From: Eimeria necatrix
Taxonomy: Eukaryota > Apicomplexa > Conoidasida > Eucoccidiorida > Eimeriidae
Direction: 5' to 3'
DNA length: 49,331 nt
Assembly (NCBI RefSeq): GCF_000499385.1
Contig: NW_013652942.1
Span: 1-49,331 of the forward strand
Positions 1-12,859 of this stretch are shown here, piece after piece. How positions within the stretch are numbered: the first letter of the stretch is position 1; every line of letters begins with the position of its first letter. The position numbers and the translations under genes are program-made. Under the pieces are notes generated by a model, which saw nothing but the letters and a program-made list of their open reading frames with translations, was not told where the DNA came from and did not search any database.

Positions 1-660
1 CTTTGGTTGGGTGTTTGGTTTGGAAAGGATGCGTGAAGGCTGTTGCGAGAGAGGCGAGTGGGAGGGGGCAAGGATGGGGTTGGGGTGAGTTGTTTATTTT
101 GTGTTTGGAGGGGCTGTTTGCACAATGCGTGCTTGCGTCGTGGAGGTAGTAGAGGGTGTTAGCGCAGTGCTTCAGAACTTGCAGGAAGTGCGCTGGGCGC
201 AGCGTGTTGCGTTGACATGCAGAACTGTCACATTTTGTTTGAGGGCGGTTTGTAGGGAAATGTGAAATTGGCAGGAGAGAAGCAAAATGAAGAGTGGGTT
301 GAGGCGAGTTGTTGGGTTTGAATGCATAGGCTAGTTGTTGGTGACGAGGAATACAAGTGAGAACAAGCGTTCGTGAAGTGGTGCAGCGTGGAGGTCAGGA
401 GCGTGGAGGGAAGAGGCGTTGAAGGCTTTGGCCTGCCTGTGGGAATGGGGGAAGAATGTGTGCGTGGATGCGCGTCGTTTGGTGGGGGTTTCATGTTTGG
501 TTGGGTGTTTGGTTTGGAAAGGATGCGTGAAGGCTGTTGCGAGAGAGGCGAGTGCGAGGGTGCAGGGAAAGGGAGTTGTTTTGTTTATGAGGCTTTGTTG
601 GAGACATTGAAGGAATTTCAGGATGACGCATAGTGAGTCAGTTTGTTGTTTGTAAAATTT
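1..660. repeat. Long-period direct repeat in a G+T-rich end region
   Basis: Positions 2-60 recur exactly at 496-554, an offset of 494. Similarity continues in weaker form for about 60 bases after each exact block. The window starts inside the first copy, so the full unit and copy number cannot be seen. The + strand is G- and T-rich and poor in C through about position 850. Open frames here have the simple composition of the repeat and match no protein family I know. A subtelomeric or satellite-like array is possible, but no telomere repeat is visible next to it. Confidence 0.8.
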
Positions 661-3600
661 TTTAGCGTTGTGTTATAGATGCATTTCATCCTCTTGGGTG
701 TGGTTTCGTGGGTTTGGCTTCTTCCAATATTGTTACGAGGTTGTATGATGAAACTTGCTAAGATGCTTTTTGCTGTGGGTGGCTTGGCGCCAGGATCAGG
801 CGTAGTGAAGCGTAGTGGTTGATGGCGTGATCCCAGGGGGAGCTGATGAGCTTGTGCTTCCGAGAGAGCATCCTTAAAACGGCGTATATACTGGATTGGC
901 GTTGCCTCGTTGGCTTTTACGTGCTGTTAAATTAGACAAGAGAGATCATGCCATTCGGATTGAGTTGTGGCAACGTGTTTACATGGATGTGTCCCACACT
1001 TTTGGACGAAGGCATTTTCATAGTCAGGTCTTCATCCTGCATGGAGCGTTGACGGCAAGCGGGAAAGAGGCTCGTGAGAGGAAAATATGCAAAGATCATT
1101 CGGAAATACCCCCACACAGGGGCGAGGACAACCCTGATTATCTGCTCCGTACGTGAAAAAGCTGATGACGAGTTGCTTGCGTTGTCCGGAGTTCACGGAG
1201 GCTATGCGGTCTACTGAGGTTTTCCATAGGATGCCAGAGATATCTGTATACATGTGATAAAAGAGATGTGATAACAGCACGTTTGTTTTAAAGCTGTGAT
1301 TTTCGGCCTCCAAACGCCTAGTGTTGCTGTTTATTTGTTTTCATGCGGTGTGCTTCTTTTATGCTTGCACGTGCAGGCCTGGGGATGGCTCCGGGTTTGC
1401 AGCGTGTGTGTTTCTGTGTAGAACGTCAAGATTGTAGGCCTACAGAAGACAACTGTAATTTGCAACCGTGGTGCAGGCGCGTATCTTGATGCCATGACCG
1501 GATGCTGAGTGAGCCTTTGCGTAAAACTGGCTTGCCGTTTTTTTGCTTGCTGCTGTTGATGCAATAAACGTTTTGTAAAACTTTTCAGTGGCATCCATCG
1601 CAGCGTGCGGGAGCTGTTCCTACTTGGGCAGTTTGTCATCGTGGCACTCTCTGATGACATTCTACAGCGTTATGCATTATGACTAGCGTAAGTTAGGCGA
1701 TGCTGTCTTTGCTGCACTGTTTTAGGCAGGAATTTTAAAGCAATGTGTTAAGATCCCTGTCGATTACTGTCTGTCCTTCCGCCCCACTATGTTGACAACG
1801 TTTGACGACACCAAGCATGCGGCTGAAAGCAAGGAAACGTTCGATTTCGTGATGAAACATTTTTTGTTACACGAAGGCGCCTTTCCGCTGCGAGCATTTG
1901 TTAGAGCTCATGTGTCATGAACTCTGAATGACGCACGTAAGTGTATTGCCCACTATGGATGCAGCTATGCAAGAACTCTACACCTGACACTGTCTAGTGC
2001 CAACCCCACATACGATACAAAAAATGGCAAAGGCATGCATTTTGCAGCACCACTCTTGCTCGGTCCCTAGAAACATGCGCAAACACTAAATCGAACTGGC
2101 AACGGAAGAGACTCTTGGAGCGTCTACAGTGACAGCCGCGTTCATGAATACACCTGAAATAAAAGGTAAAATAATCACTGGCTGATCATAACAAACACAA
2201 ACTAGCCTTCTCCGGAAGTGGCGAAAATTGATTCAGCTAGCCCTGATTGCCAGACGCCGGCTCCTTTCTTATAGAATAGAAAGCCCGGATAGCAGGATTT
2301 GGTCCTAACGAAAAGCGAATTTTCCCGGCATGCGCTCCACAGCAGCACGTCTAGCAGCACATTTTCTCTCTGTATAGTCGCTCTGCACCTTTGGGCGAAA
2401 TGTGCAATTTGTCAACTACTACGAGCTGAAGCTGCTGCAAATAACGAACAACTCGAACTAAGCACACAATGAGAAGAAGTACTGCAGTCAAATTTTGCTT
2501 GAGGATGCCGTATTGACCTCAGGGCTCACTTCGCTTTCTGTGGAAAAGGTTCACAGTATATACAGCACATCCTGCGCTGAGACTGAAGAGCATGTCCGGC
2601 TTCTCCCAGACATTTCTTGAATTTAGAAAAGGTGGTGATTTTGATGGATGCATCTAAATACGTCTCTGAATCATGTGTTCAACTGTGTGCTACTAAAAGA
2701 GGCTTATGGGGCTACCAGAGTAGCTCGCGTAGGTGACGACGTGTGAACTTTTCAGTGAATGTTACTTTGTTTGATTGTGAAGGAGCTTTGTGCACGCCTT
2801 TAATAAATAGCTCCAGCGAGCCATAGAGATACCCAAAGCGGTGCGCTGCAGCCTAATTTCCCGCGCCTAGCACAGATTCAGGTAGAAGAACAACCGGAAG
2901 TGCAGGAATTTAGCTCATGTATTGAAAAATTGATATGTTGAACGAACGCATATGAGTGACGTTATTCGAGCCACAGTAAGTCAAAGTGTTCGCTTACGAG
3001 TATTCCATACACTGGACGTCACTAACAAAAGTCAATCTATGAAAAACAGAATGTCAATTAATCAATCCACGAGCTAGATTTTTGCACCTCGCCTGCATGC
3101 TCTAAACCCTGACTGAGGTCTCGCCAGGAACCTGCCGTCTCAAAGATGCAAAGAATGAGGAAAATACAATATCCCAAAAAGGAAAGGCCCAAAACGTTGG
3201 GAAGGGTATCTTTGAGACAATCACCTACCTAAAAGAGCACGAAGGATTCATTCTGTGGCACAGTTAGTGAGCAGGCTGACTGCTTTTGAAAGACTGATTA
3301 GGCGCATAAGCTAGGCTAAAATAGGAAAGGCAAACCGATGATGGAAGGGTACTAATAAACGCCTCTCCCTGCTACTTCTGAAAACGCAAACGAAGCCCTC
3401 ATCATCTGGAGACATCTGCCTAATTCGAGAGAATACTTCCCACGTGTGGCGCAAATGCTAAAACACTTCAACTCTAAGACAGATTGATAACCTGATATTC
3501 TTGAACAGGCAGCAGCCCAATGAAATGCCCTGATTGTTAGTTATTGACTGTTGTTGTAAGTCAGTGAGCTTTCTTATCAGCAGGCGCTCATGCCCATGCA

Positions 3601-5262
3601 ACGTCGATACATCCCCTCCCGTTTCTGAAACAGGAACTTCTGGCCTGTGCGAACATTATGGAACAATCTTGTTAATTGTAAGATTTCTCTGGTCAGAGGT
3701 AGTTGAAGCGTCTTCTTGTTGGCGTCTCAAGGCGTCGATGCGTGAATGAGCATGAACACAGTGCACAGATTTGCACAAGAGCATACTGCTAATAAAATAG
3801 CCGGACTATGAGCCTGTAGAAACGAGTTTTCACCTAAAAAGCCACGACGTTCTTCTGCTGTGAAGAAAATGAGATACATTTCATGTTGTGAATGAATCCA
3901 TGACGAGGTGTCACGTTACTGTGGCCGCGCACCGCTGGCAATAACACAATTGTGGTTATATGCAAGCCTAATGAAATCCTTTACTTACACTGCGGCCTTT
4001 GTAGACATTTTTGAGCCGCTTTTGTGTATGCAGTTGATTGCCTGAAATGTTGTTTTCCTTTGCTGAGCCCTTCATGATTTGTTGATGCTTCTGCTGGTTT
4101 AAAGCCGTTCGCATCTCTTTTTGTTGTGGACGGAACCCGTGGCCGAAGGAAGAAACGGGGTTTTCAGGGTAGCATGGCTTTATTCGCTCTATGCCAGTTT
4201 GCTGCTAGGCTGCTTGAGTATAGTTAAGCTGCGTGACCCATTCACAGATACTCTATGAGCCTGTAGATTGTCCGTAAAAATGACTATGATTGGCGCTATA
4301 TCATCCCGGAAAACCGAAAAGCAATCGGGATGATGGGAGATGAGCAAAGACGTAGTTTCGCCTTGTGAAGCTACTGCTAAAGACTATTTTTTGAGTATTT
4401 TGAGAACATGACGTCAGTGTATTCCCAGAAACTCTGTTGGATGCGTTCCTTCCGCTTTTGGCAGGTTTGCTATTGTGTGATAAAACGTAGGTGGCACGCC
4501 GGTGACTGCGGGCACAGCCAGCGTGCAAAGAAAGCTTCATGCTAAATGTGGGAAGCAAACTGTGCGTCTCCCTGAGGCAGACGGGACCAAAACAAACGCA
4601 GCTAGAAAAGATTGAAAAGTCTATGGTCAGTGTCAAGCGTCACTAGCATACACATGCAAAGGAAGCCGCAAAAGTACTCGTGAAGAAGTAGCACAAGACG
4701 ACACCCTATGCATCGCGTGTAGGAAACGTAGAAATCCGGTTTGCAAACCTTGTAGCCAGTGGGACATTTAGCTGTCAGCATTTGCGAGCGTTCAGCCAGT
4801 GTGTGCAACGAAAAACCAGAGAAGAACAACCTACAGATATACCGCCATGGCTTTATATTTGTTATTCTTTCGTAAAATGAATAATGTACAACGCTGCCCT
4901 TCACAGGACTTTGCCGAATGAGTGAAAACAGCGCTGCTTCACCAAAAGCTATGCGCCTAGCTCATTACTGCACAGATACATATTATAGCATGAAAAAAAT
5001 AAAACGTTGCATCTTGTTATTTTGCTTGCTTCCCGTAGCAATCTGCACACCAAATAATATCACCGAGGGACCGTGAAACCAAGTACCTCGCTGCGCAAGC
5101 AGATAACGGGATGACAAACACATGCACGTGGGAACAAGCAATGCCTAGTTCCCCTATTCCGATATCAATGCATATACTCCAAGAATCTATTTTGGGGCAC
5201 AAAAGGTATAGCACAAGTTTGCGGCGAGCGTGGTGGGAGTAGTGCCTACTTGCTGCCCGAGA
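661..5262. other. Intergenic DNA, no gene recognised
   Basis: Only short open frames occur on either strand, with no recognisable domain and no linked exon-like pieces. The G+T bias fades after about 850. An 11-bp perfect inverted repeat (3137-3147 with 3208-3218) encloses a loop of about 60 nt and is the only local structure I noticed. A gene with very small exons or a non-coding RNA could be missed here. Confidence 0.5.
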
Positions 5263-5587
5263 ACTAATTCCTGCATAATAGGTAATGATTTGAATCAGCT
5301 ATTTATTTACGTGGAGAGCAATGTTTTCTTGTTCCCACTAAAAGGAAGTGTTTGTTAAGACGAATATGCCGGATAGAAACTGATGCGCCTGAAACTTTAT
5401 TGAGGCGCTTTTGTCAAAAGGCAAAAGGACAGCTGCGGCATTAATATACGTTATCTTCAGAGTGTATGTTTCTGAATTATTTGGGCATACCTGGGACAGA
5501 GCATTCGAGTTGAGAGGTATTATTGAGATGACAGAGGCTGTATTCGTTGCATTCAAAGCTCATTTGCAACACATGCAGGGCAACCAA
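5263..5587. repeat. Tandem duplication, copy 1 (331-bp period)
   Basis: First of two adjacent direct copies; the second begins at 5594. Alignment is essentially gap-free for most of the length, and most bases are identical. Both strands have about 60-70 open codons inside the unit. Differences between the copies change amino acids freely in both of those frames, so the unit looks like duplicated non-coding DNA and not like two genes. The conserved core runs from about 5390 to 5587. Confidence 0.9.
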
Positions 5588-5593
5588 TGATTT

Positions 5594-5918
5594 ACTAATT
5601 CCTGCATAGTAGGTAATGGTTTGAGTCAGCCATTAATTTATGTGGAGAGCAATGCTTTATTCTTCTCACTAAAATGAAGTGTTTATTTAGACGAATATGC
5701 CGGATAGAAACTGATGCGCCTGAAACTTTATTGAGGTGCTTTTGTCAAAAGGCAAAAGGGCAACTGCGGCATTAATATACGTTATCTTCAGAGTGTATGT
5801 TTGTGAACTATTTGAGCATACCTGGGTCAAAGCATTCGAGTTGACAGGCGTAATTGGGATGACGGAGGCTGTATTCGTTGCATTCAAAGCTCATTTGCAA
5901 TACATGCAGGGCAATCAA
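5594..5918. repeat. Tandem duplication, copy 2 (331-bp period)
   Basis: Second copy of the unit at 5263-5587, in the same orientation and separated by about 6 bases. The + frame stays open to about 5945 because the stop codon that closes the frame of copy 1 (5588-5590) is absent here. No start context, domain or splice-linked partner supports a protein. The high identity suggests the duplication is younger than the other large repeats in this window. Confidence 0.9.
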
Positions 5919-8900
5919 CAGCATAAGTTTAGAATTTGCCGATAATGCTTGCACGCTCGCACACGACGAAAATTGTAGATGCAGCTAAACGAGATGGCTA
6001 TAGTGACTGAGCAGTGCAGATTTTGTATATAGTTGCCATGGTGTGGAATGAAATGCTCCGGCCTTTGCTAAAACAAAGCACAATGGGCTGCTTGCTGGAC
6101 GCAGCTTGTACGGAGGAATGCTTCGATTTGTATAATTGCATTTACACTGCTTCTTGTGGCTACAAAATAAGTACGAGAACAGCAAATCCGTCTCTTATCG
6201 TGGCAGGAAACCTTCGCTCACAAACGCAGATGGTGTGTAACAGGCATATGCTTGCTGCCATCTATTAAATATGTTTTTAGTAACACTTCATTCGTGAGCT
6301 GAAAGTTCAAACTGCAGTGTAATCTGAGCTCGCTTTGCATAGGGCCTGAATATATATAGGCTACAGATACCCTTTGCATTCCTGAACCATTTTCAGGTTA
6401 GGTTTTGAAGACATAAGCTTAACAGCTTGTCGACAACGACAGGAAATATTCCAGGTCTGGTTGCCTCCACACACTGATAGCGGCAAATGTAGAGCGGCTC
6501 ACAGGCGTTCAGAAATTGTTCTTCAAGTGCACAAAATCAGTGCGGACAATTTTTGATTACGGGGCAATGGCATAAAATTCGAAAGGCGGAAACAATATTT
6601 TAGCGCGTGCGTTTTTCTCTGTAAATATTAGAGTAAGGTCGCCTTGCTTTTCTAGCATTAGGCGTTTCTTTCGGTGTTTTCTTTGTGTCATGCGCGCTCA
6701 TCCAGGTACCTGATTATCGAGGAACCCTGCAAAATTAACTGCAACTCTAATAAATGCCACCTACGGTTGCCGTGAACTCAAGTTCGTACGGAATAACAAA
6801 GCTGGCTTTATTTCTTTTTGGAACGTCGACGTTTGTAAGATATCTCGTGCAGCCCTCAACTGTCAGTTTCTTTGTTAGTGGCTGGGGTCTTCTGTGACTT
6901 ACAAACAACACCGTGCCCGCAGGACTTTTTTCAATTTGTGGAGCTGCTCTTTTGGAGCATTAAGACTCACTTGTGCGGAACATGTCGTGCTAAGCGAAAA
7001 CGAAATGACGGAAATGTGGTATACGCAGGATAAATAAACCAGGCGGTGCGCAAGGCTCATGCATTGGCTTGAATCTTGATAGCACTAAACCTATCGAAGC
7101 GCAAAAACACTACGGTGGATTTGGAGGCACGGCAATACAAAGCTGCCTATCCATGCACGGATGTTACTGCAGTGAGCATTTATTTGCTATGTAAACTGCC
7201 ATTTATCAGGGGTGATGACTGTTCCCACGTAAACAGAGTTGCCAGTCCCTTGCTTGTTCTCCTCAACTTTGCTCACTACGCAAATTCACGTGATGGTCTT
7301 GTGTAAGTCGGCTTTTGGTCCACTTAATGCGCTAACAAGAGCTTACGCTGACCATCCAAGTAGTTCGCGGATCTATGATGAGTGTTTGAAGTGGTTTATA
7401 TCTAGGGAAAGATTCATTTTCCGACTGCTTCAAGTTCGTGAGCATTTTACCCGCCCGAGAACGAAATTGTTTCCGCTCACTGCGTGCAGTTAAAATGTCT
7501 TCTTGATTCACTTACAGTTCAAAATTCTAGAAAGGCCTTTTCGAGGCGAAAAACTATTTCACGGTTGGACTTTTTTTTGAGATGTACGTATGCAACGTCT
7601 TACACGGGGGGCTCGTCTCTGCATGCATGCTACACATGATTGCCTATCAAAGATGCCAACCGCTAGTACGTATGTGGGACAAGAGCATTTGCCAGTCTAT
7701 CTTCCAGGCGGTTTCGTCTTATAAACAACAGTTGTTGCTTCATACGTGTTGTCCGTTTTTAAGAAGCTAGAATAGGCATCACCATATGGTTTACTCCCCT
7801 TCGTTAGGTCGTGAGCCCAGCTAAATTAGTTGCTCACCTATCAGAACGTGCTGTGTAGATTTGGAAGCCAGACAGATACAGCTGTTTCCGGTGCAATGAA
7901 CATGTATTTGACCTGACCTGAGGAAAGCAAAGACCTCCTTGCGGTTCATCGGCTTTCAGGCGGTGAGAAAAGAAGTTCTGCCTAGTTTGCAGAGTTTATG
8001 TCACACAGTGACGGGAAATCAATCAACGTGGCATTTGAGCTTTTGTTTCGCCGACAAAAACTGGCAGCTGATGCGCTGATATATAAGAGATCTTTCCCCA
8101 TATACACTTGTCCCGAAATAGCTAGTATGTGAAATTTGCGGCATTTTTCTCGAATGAAACATTTATGCGCCCCTATCTTCAAGAATTTAGATGCTTTTTG
8201 AGTCAATGTGCTGCTTTTTTAACTACGTTTTTGCTGACTCCGTGCATCAGTCCTTTGTTACATGCCGAGCACAGCACAGCGATGGAAGGAGACCGGGAAA
8301 CCTGCAGCGTCGCTGAAAATTAGGATATTTGAACTTCTGGGGGAAAATAATTGTTGATCGATGCAACCTTGAAAGTTCAAAGGTTGTTTATTGCGTTTGC
8401 TCGACGTTAGCAGTATTGGCGTGGCTAACGAAAAATGAGCGCTCGTTTATTCGGAGCTACCTATAATAGGGGGTACGATCATGCGCTATTGAATGATTTA
8501 GTAGTAGGTATGCAGTAAGATACGCCGATTTGTTTTTGGCGTACAAGGGCGACTGCAGCCAAGCGAGGCTTCAAAGTTACTGTGTAGCAACGCTTGGCCT
8601 ATATATTTATGCAGTTTATCCTCTTCACCTTCGTGTACGCCATAAAGCAACGTTTGGCATTCACTTCTATGCAGTTTATCCCCTTCAATTCTGAGGTCTT
8701 GAATGATGAAAAAAAACATTTCCGTATCTTACGACAACACAGAGGCTGCATGCGTACGTTACGCCTGTCCTTGTAGGCTACACAGTTACGCGTGCTTTGG
8801 TGCTTCTCACACATGGCACGTACAACAATTTAGATAGCACTTTGCGACGAGGCCGATCACACAATTCCACTGGCTTTTTGGAAATTGGCAGGGAGTGAGA

Positions 8901-11900
8901 GCCAATAGTTACTTAGAGATAAAAGTGGTGGCTTCGTAGCAAATTAGAGGGACGATGATACAAAGTGCAGTTCGTGTGTCGGCATTTCAAGCCCCATAGC
9001 GCCTTGACAGGAAGCGAGCTCCCGGATAGTAGTTCATCACCGTGCCGCGCCTTTTGTTGGCTGACCTCGAAATGTTTCATATACTGCAAATAGGAGAAAG
9101 AAAATTGCCCAACGTGTAGCCCATTAGCAAGCAAGAATGGATAGCACGTCATTGCTCGTATGACAGCGTCACACGGGTCGTGAATATCTTTGGCACGCTG
9201 GAAAGGCTCGGCCACGAGCTACACAGCTGTACTTCATGATTGTTACCATGAGCTGGTAGCTCTCACTGAGTCATTTCTTTTCGTGGGAAGATAGTACCTT
9301 AAACATCTGTTCCAGTTCACCAGGAGACCACATATGCGGCGATAAGTGCCTTTCAGACTGTGAGAGGCAATAAAAGCGCAGCTAGAGGCCTAGGGACTTC
9401 GGATTCAGGAGACACGCGGCGAATATAGTTTGGACGTATATGACAATTTATGGTCGCTTCAGATTTTGAGGAACCGTGCAGACTGGATTTGAAGTTTAGT
9501 CTGCTGTTTCTGACATCCACTGAAGTTTGTGAGAAACTTGCGCACAATGTGCAGCCTCCACAACACTGCATTATGCTTTTACTATTCCAATTCAGGAACT
9601 AACTGTTGTCTTCTGAGTCTGTGAGCGTCTTATGTCGGCTAAATCATATGCAAAGACGTCAGCTAAGCTCGAAACTCCAATCTTTTTCCAACACGATCGC
9701 TCGCAAAAGAAGACAAGCTTTCGACTGTGGCATGTGCTGCTCATTTGCAAAAACGTGAATAAGCGTTACATGTTGATGGTGGCATAGTCGTCACTCCTCA
9801 CAGCTTCATGCAGGATGCTCCTCGCAGCACAGAAGTAGGTGGAAGGATCGACCACCAGAAAACCTTTTCCACCAGACCTACTTCAACTGCAAATAGTAAA
9901 CGCCACGTCATGGCTTGTCACATTTGATTTCCTTGATTTTTCCTGCTTTCATGAAGCCACTATATTGCTTTCCAAACAGCTGAGTACAAATATGTTGGTA
10001 GAAAAAGTTCATTTGTCGAACAAGTAGCGATATTTTTCCGCAGGCAGTGAGCAATGCGCCTGAGAATTGCACTACAGAAGCAACCCACGGCTTTCGCGTC
10101 TTGATGTTGATATATTGCTTCATCCCCTACTTTAATAAGTGACACGGGCTGATTCGTGACAGACAAGCGGTGTTATTAGGACATCCACCGCTATCTTTCA
10201 GAGGCACGCTTTGGTGCAGCGCTGCAGTAAAGAGACCTGAAACACAAAACTCAAGCAAATAATCATGGACAAATCTAAGCAACGGTTGATGATGCCTGGA
10301 TAAGTTTGTGAGAGTCTACTTTGAAGACTTCAAATAGATTGTCCCTCCTCCACTGTTGCCAAGCAATGAGCACGAAGATGACGGTCTATTGAAGTTCGCG
10401 ACTTTACGATTCACAGTTCACAAAGCTACACGGAACCTTTACGCTCCATATGAACATTGGTACTACTGCTTGGAGAGGGACCCTGATGTGTAACTAGTTA
10501 AACGAATGCCTTAGAACGCAAAAGGTGACGAACAATGGGTAATAACGACGAAGTTGAATGCATTCTAGACGATGCAGTGCACAATGATCAGGCTGAGAGT
10601 GGCGCCGGTCAAGCTGAAGTATGATAGTATCTATAAGGCTTAAGCCGTAATCCTTAAGTGTGCGGTCTGCTGCCGGTCCAACGTGATTATGCCCTACCAC
10701 TACAGACGCACTTTTGTTTCCATTACGCTTAAATGAGACTGTCCAGTCAAAGCCTAGCTTTGAAAACGACGATTTAATGAAACGATTAGGTGTAGAGATC
10801 TGCAGCGACTGATAGTGATGTACTTGCTTCGACAGAAATATTGCTGAAGTTGGTAAGTTCTATTCCCTTGTTGAGGTTGCATTTTTGAGTGTGGAATAAG
10901 TGAACGACCACATTGTTTATGCTGCAGTGAAGAATTTGAACCTGTGCTAGCAAAAGTCATCTGTATGACTACAAAACTGAAAAGGGGAATGGTTCCTTTT
11001 AAAAATTGTGCAGGAATTTTTGTAGGGTAAATACTTCAGCAAATAACACGGCCAAAGTATTATTATAGCTTGCTCCTGGATCAGTATGAATAGCTTCTCA
11101 GAATTTGCGAATATCAAATGAGCAAAGGCTTTAACGTACACCGCGTGTATTTTTGGAAAGCATTTGATAAGGCAGGGGCACGTCGCGTATACTTTGGTGA
11201 CTAATGGAAGGGACTGGTACGTTGCACAATATGGCAACATCCCTCCGATGGAAGGACTACGCACTACCTCGATGCCCAAGGCATTCAACATGAATTAAAG
11301 CGCCGCTCTCTTTCTTCCAGCTAAGTGCGATGCAATGGTGCATTGTTTTTTGCGTCAGGCAGGACGCACGCTCACTGAACGTGAAGGCAGTTTTATGCCA
11401 GGCAGGACTTCTTTGCACTTTGTGGAGGCGGCGCAAACCCATTTCGTGATCGCAGAGGTTGCAGTTCGCTGCAGTCGAAAGGTGCAGAAGCAATATGACC
11501 CAAAGCATTTTCCGGTCATGCTACTGAAATTCACAAACCCAGCAGTTAACGAGGTCTGGCTATCCAAGCGTCCATGCCTCGACTTCTAATTCAGGAGAAA
11601 AGACGAGATAAACACGACAAAAAATTTCAGGCGTTCTTTTCCACTAAATTCTGCAGAGCTGCAACCACAATTACAGTTGTGGTCTCGGTTACATTGCTGG
11701 TTTGTCTCGAGGTCTCATTAGTGACTACGGTCGCCATTGGGCAGTGTTACTCTTTTTTCGTGCCGCGTGAGTCATTTGGACGCTTTGATCTAAAGCCTGC
11801 ATAGCGCTTGGTATGAACGAAAATTCTGCATAGATAATTTTCAAAAATTCTCCACTGCTGCTGAATCAATTGACCACAGGTTCGTGCGGTGTTGTCTTTG

Positions 11901-12742
11901 ATTGATGATAAGCGCAGCTTAGACCATACAGCAAAGAAGCAGCGCGCCCATCAGCATGTTAGAAATTGCGGTAGATACTGTTGGGACTTCTTGAGGCTTG
12001 GGAGGCACCGGTTCCACGGTTCCACAAAGCGGCCTCAGCGAGTCTTTCATGCAGTTTACGTGCAGAGGTAAACTTTTCCCCCTTTGGAAAAGATTGTAGC
12101 AAGCTAGGGTCAACCAAAGTGTACAAGTATGCTTAGAAGATAGCAATCCTTTCCTACGTCAGCTGTGCTAATAATCTAGCGTCGCGTTGGCAGAGCAAGA
12201 GCTCATGAGTGCATCTGCTAAAAAGGCACATGAAGTAAACGCTTATGTCCATGCATCTTGTGTCTGTAGGCTGTCAATCAGCGGCCGAATCGAATGCTTA
12301 AGTTTGCCATTTAGTCTGAAGTCAGGTTGACTTCAGTGCGGAGATTGACACAGAACATGCATGAGTTCACTTGCTAGCCCCCATCATTTGACCATCGTTT
12401 GATTGCACATCAAAAAAGACAAGTACGAGGATATTGACCATGTGAGGACGATGTCGCTCTATTTGCAGGCGCCATAGTATCTTGCATGCGCGTAAAAATC
12501 TGCGGGATTTATTGTGATCTCAGGAACAAGTATGCGACTATTGAATAAACCGAGCCCCAAGGTAGCTGCAGACTCATGCTAATTATTTTCGTTCAGTCCA
12601 CGCTATGTTGCTGAGCGAAATGCCTTTGGATTCCGCTTCAGTCACGAAAGGAATAATGGGTGGTGCTCTCTGAAGAAGAACAAGGTGAGTAGATATAATG
12701 GGTTGCAGTCTGCATTTACTTCGTAGCTAAGCCTTTTCCCCT
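5919..12742. other. Intergenic DNA with a 60-bp tandem pair
   Basis: No gene recognised. Open frames are short, unrelated to families I know and not linked by plausible splice sites. A short direct repeat of period 60 lies at 8586-8705: each half starts with AGCAACG(C/T)TTGGC and carries a shared TATGCAGTTTATCC block. I see nothing else structured in this stretch. Confidence 0.45.
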
Positions 12743-12854
12743 GGAACCATCCATCTCGTAACCATTGGTTGCATTGAGGAAGGCAAGGGCTTTTCTCCCC
12801 ACAGGAAAGACCCTCGCCTTCATCAGTGCAGCCAATGACGGGATGCCATGGTTC
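12743..12854. repeat. Imperfect inverted repeat, about 50-bp arms
   Basis: The left arm (about 12743-12795) is roughly the reverse complement of the right arm (about 12805-12854), with a loop of about 10 nt. The outermost bases GGAACCAT / ATGGTTC and the inner AGGAAGGC / GCCTTCAT blocks pair well. There are scattered mismatches and a small gap. It could fold as one long hairpin, or be a worn miniature inverted-repeat element. No target-site duplication was recognised. Confidence 0.6.
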
Positions 12855-12859
12855 GCTGC

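Noticed and set aside
228..633. Overlapping open frames on both strands at the left end
   Set aside because: They arise from the G+T-rich repeat, whose low C content removes stop codons; no domain or splice structure.
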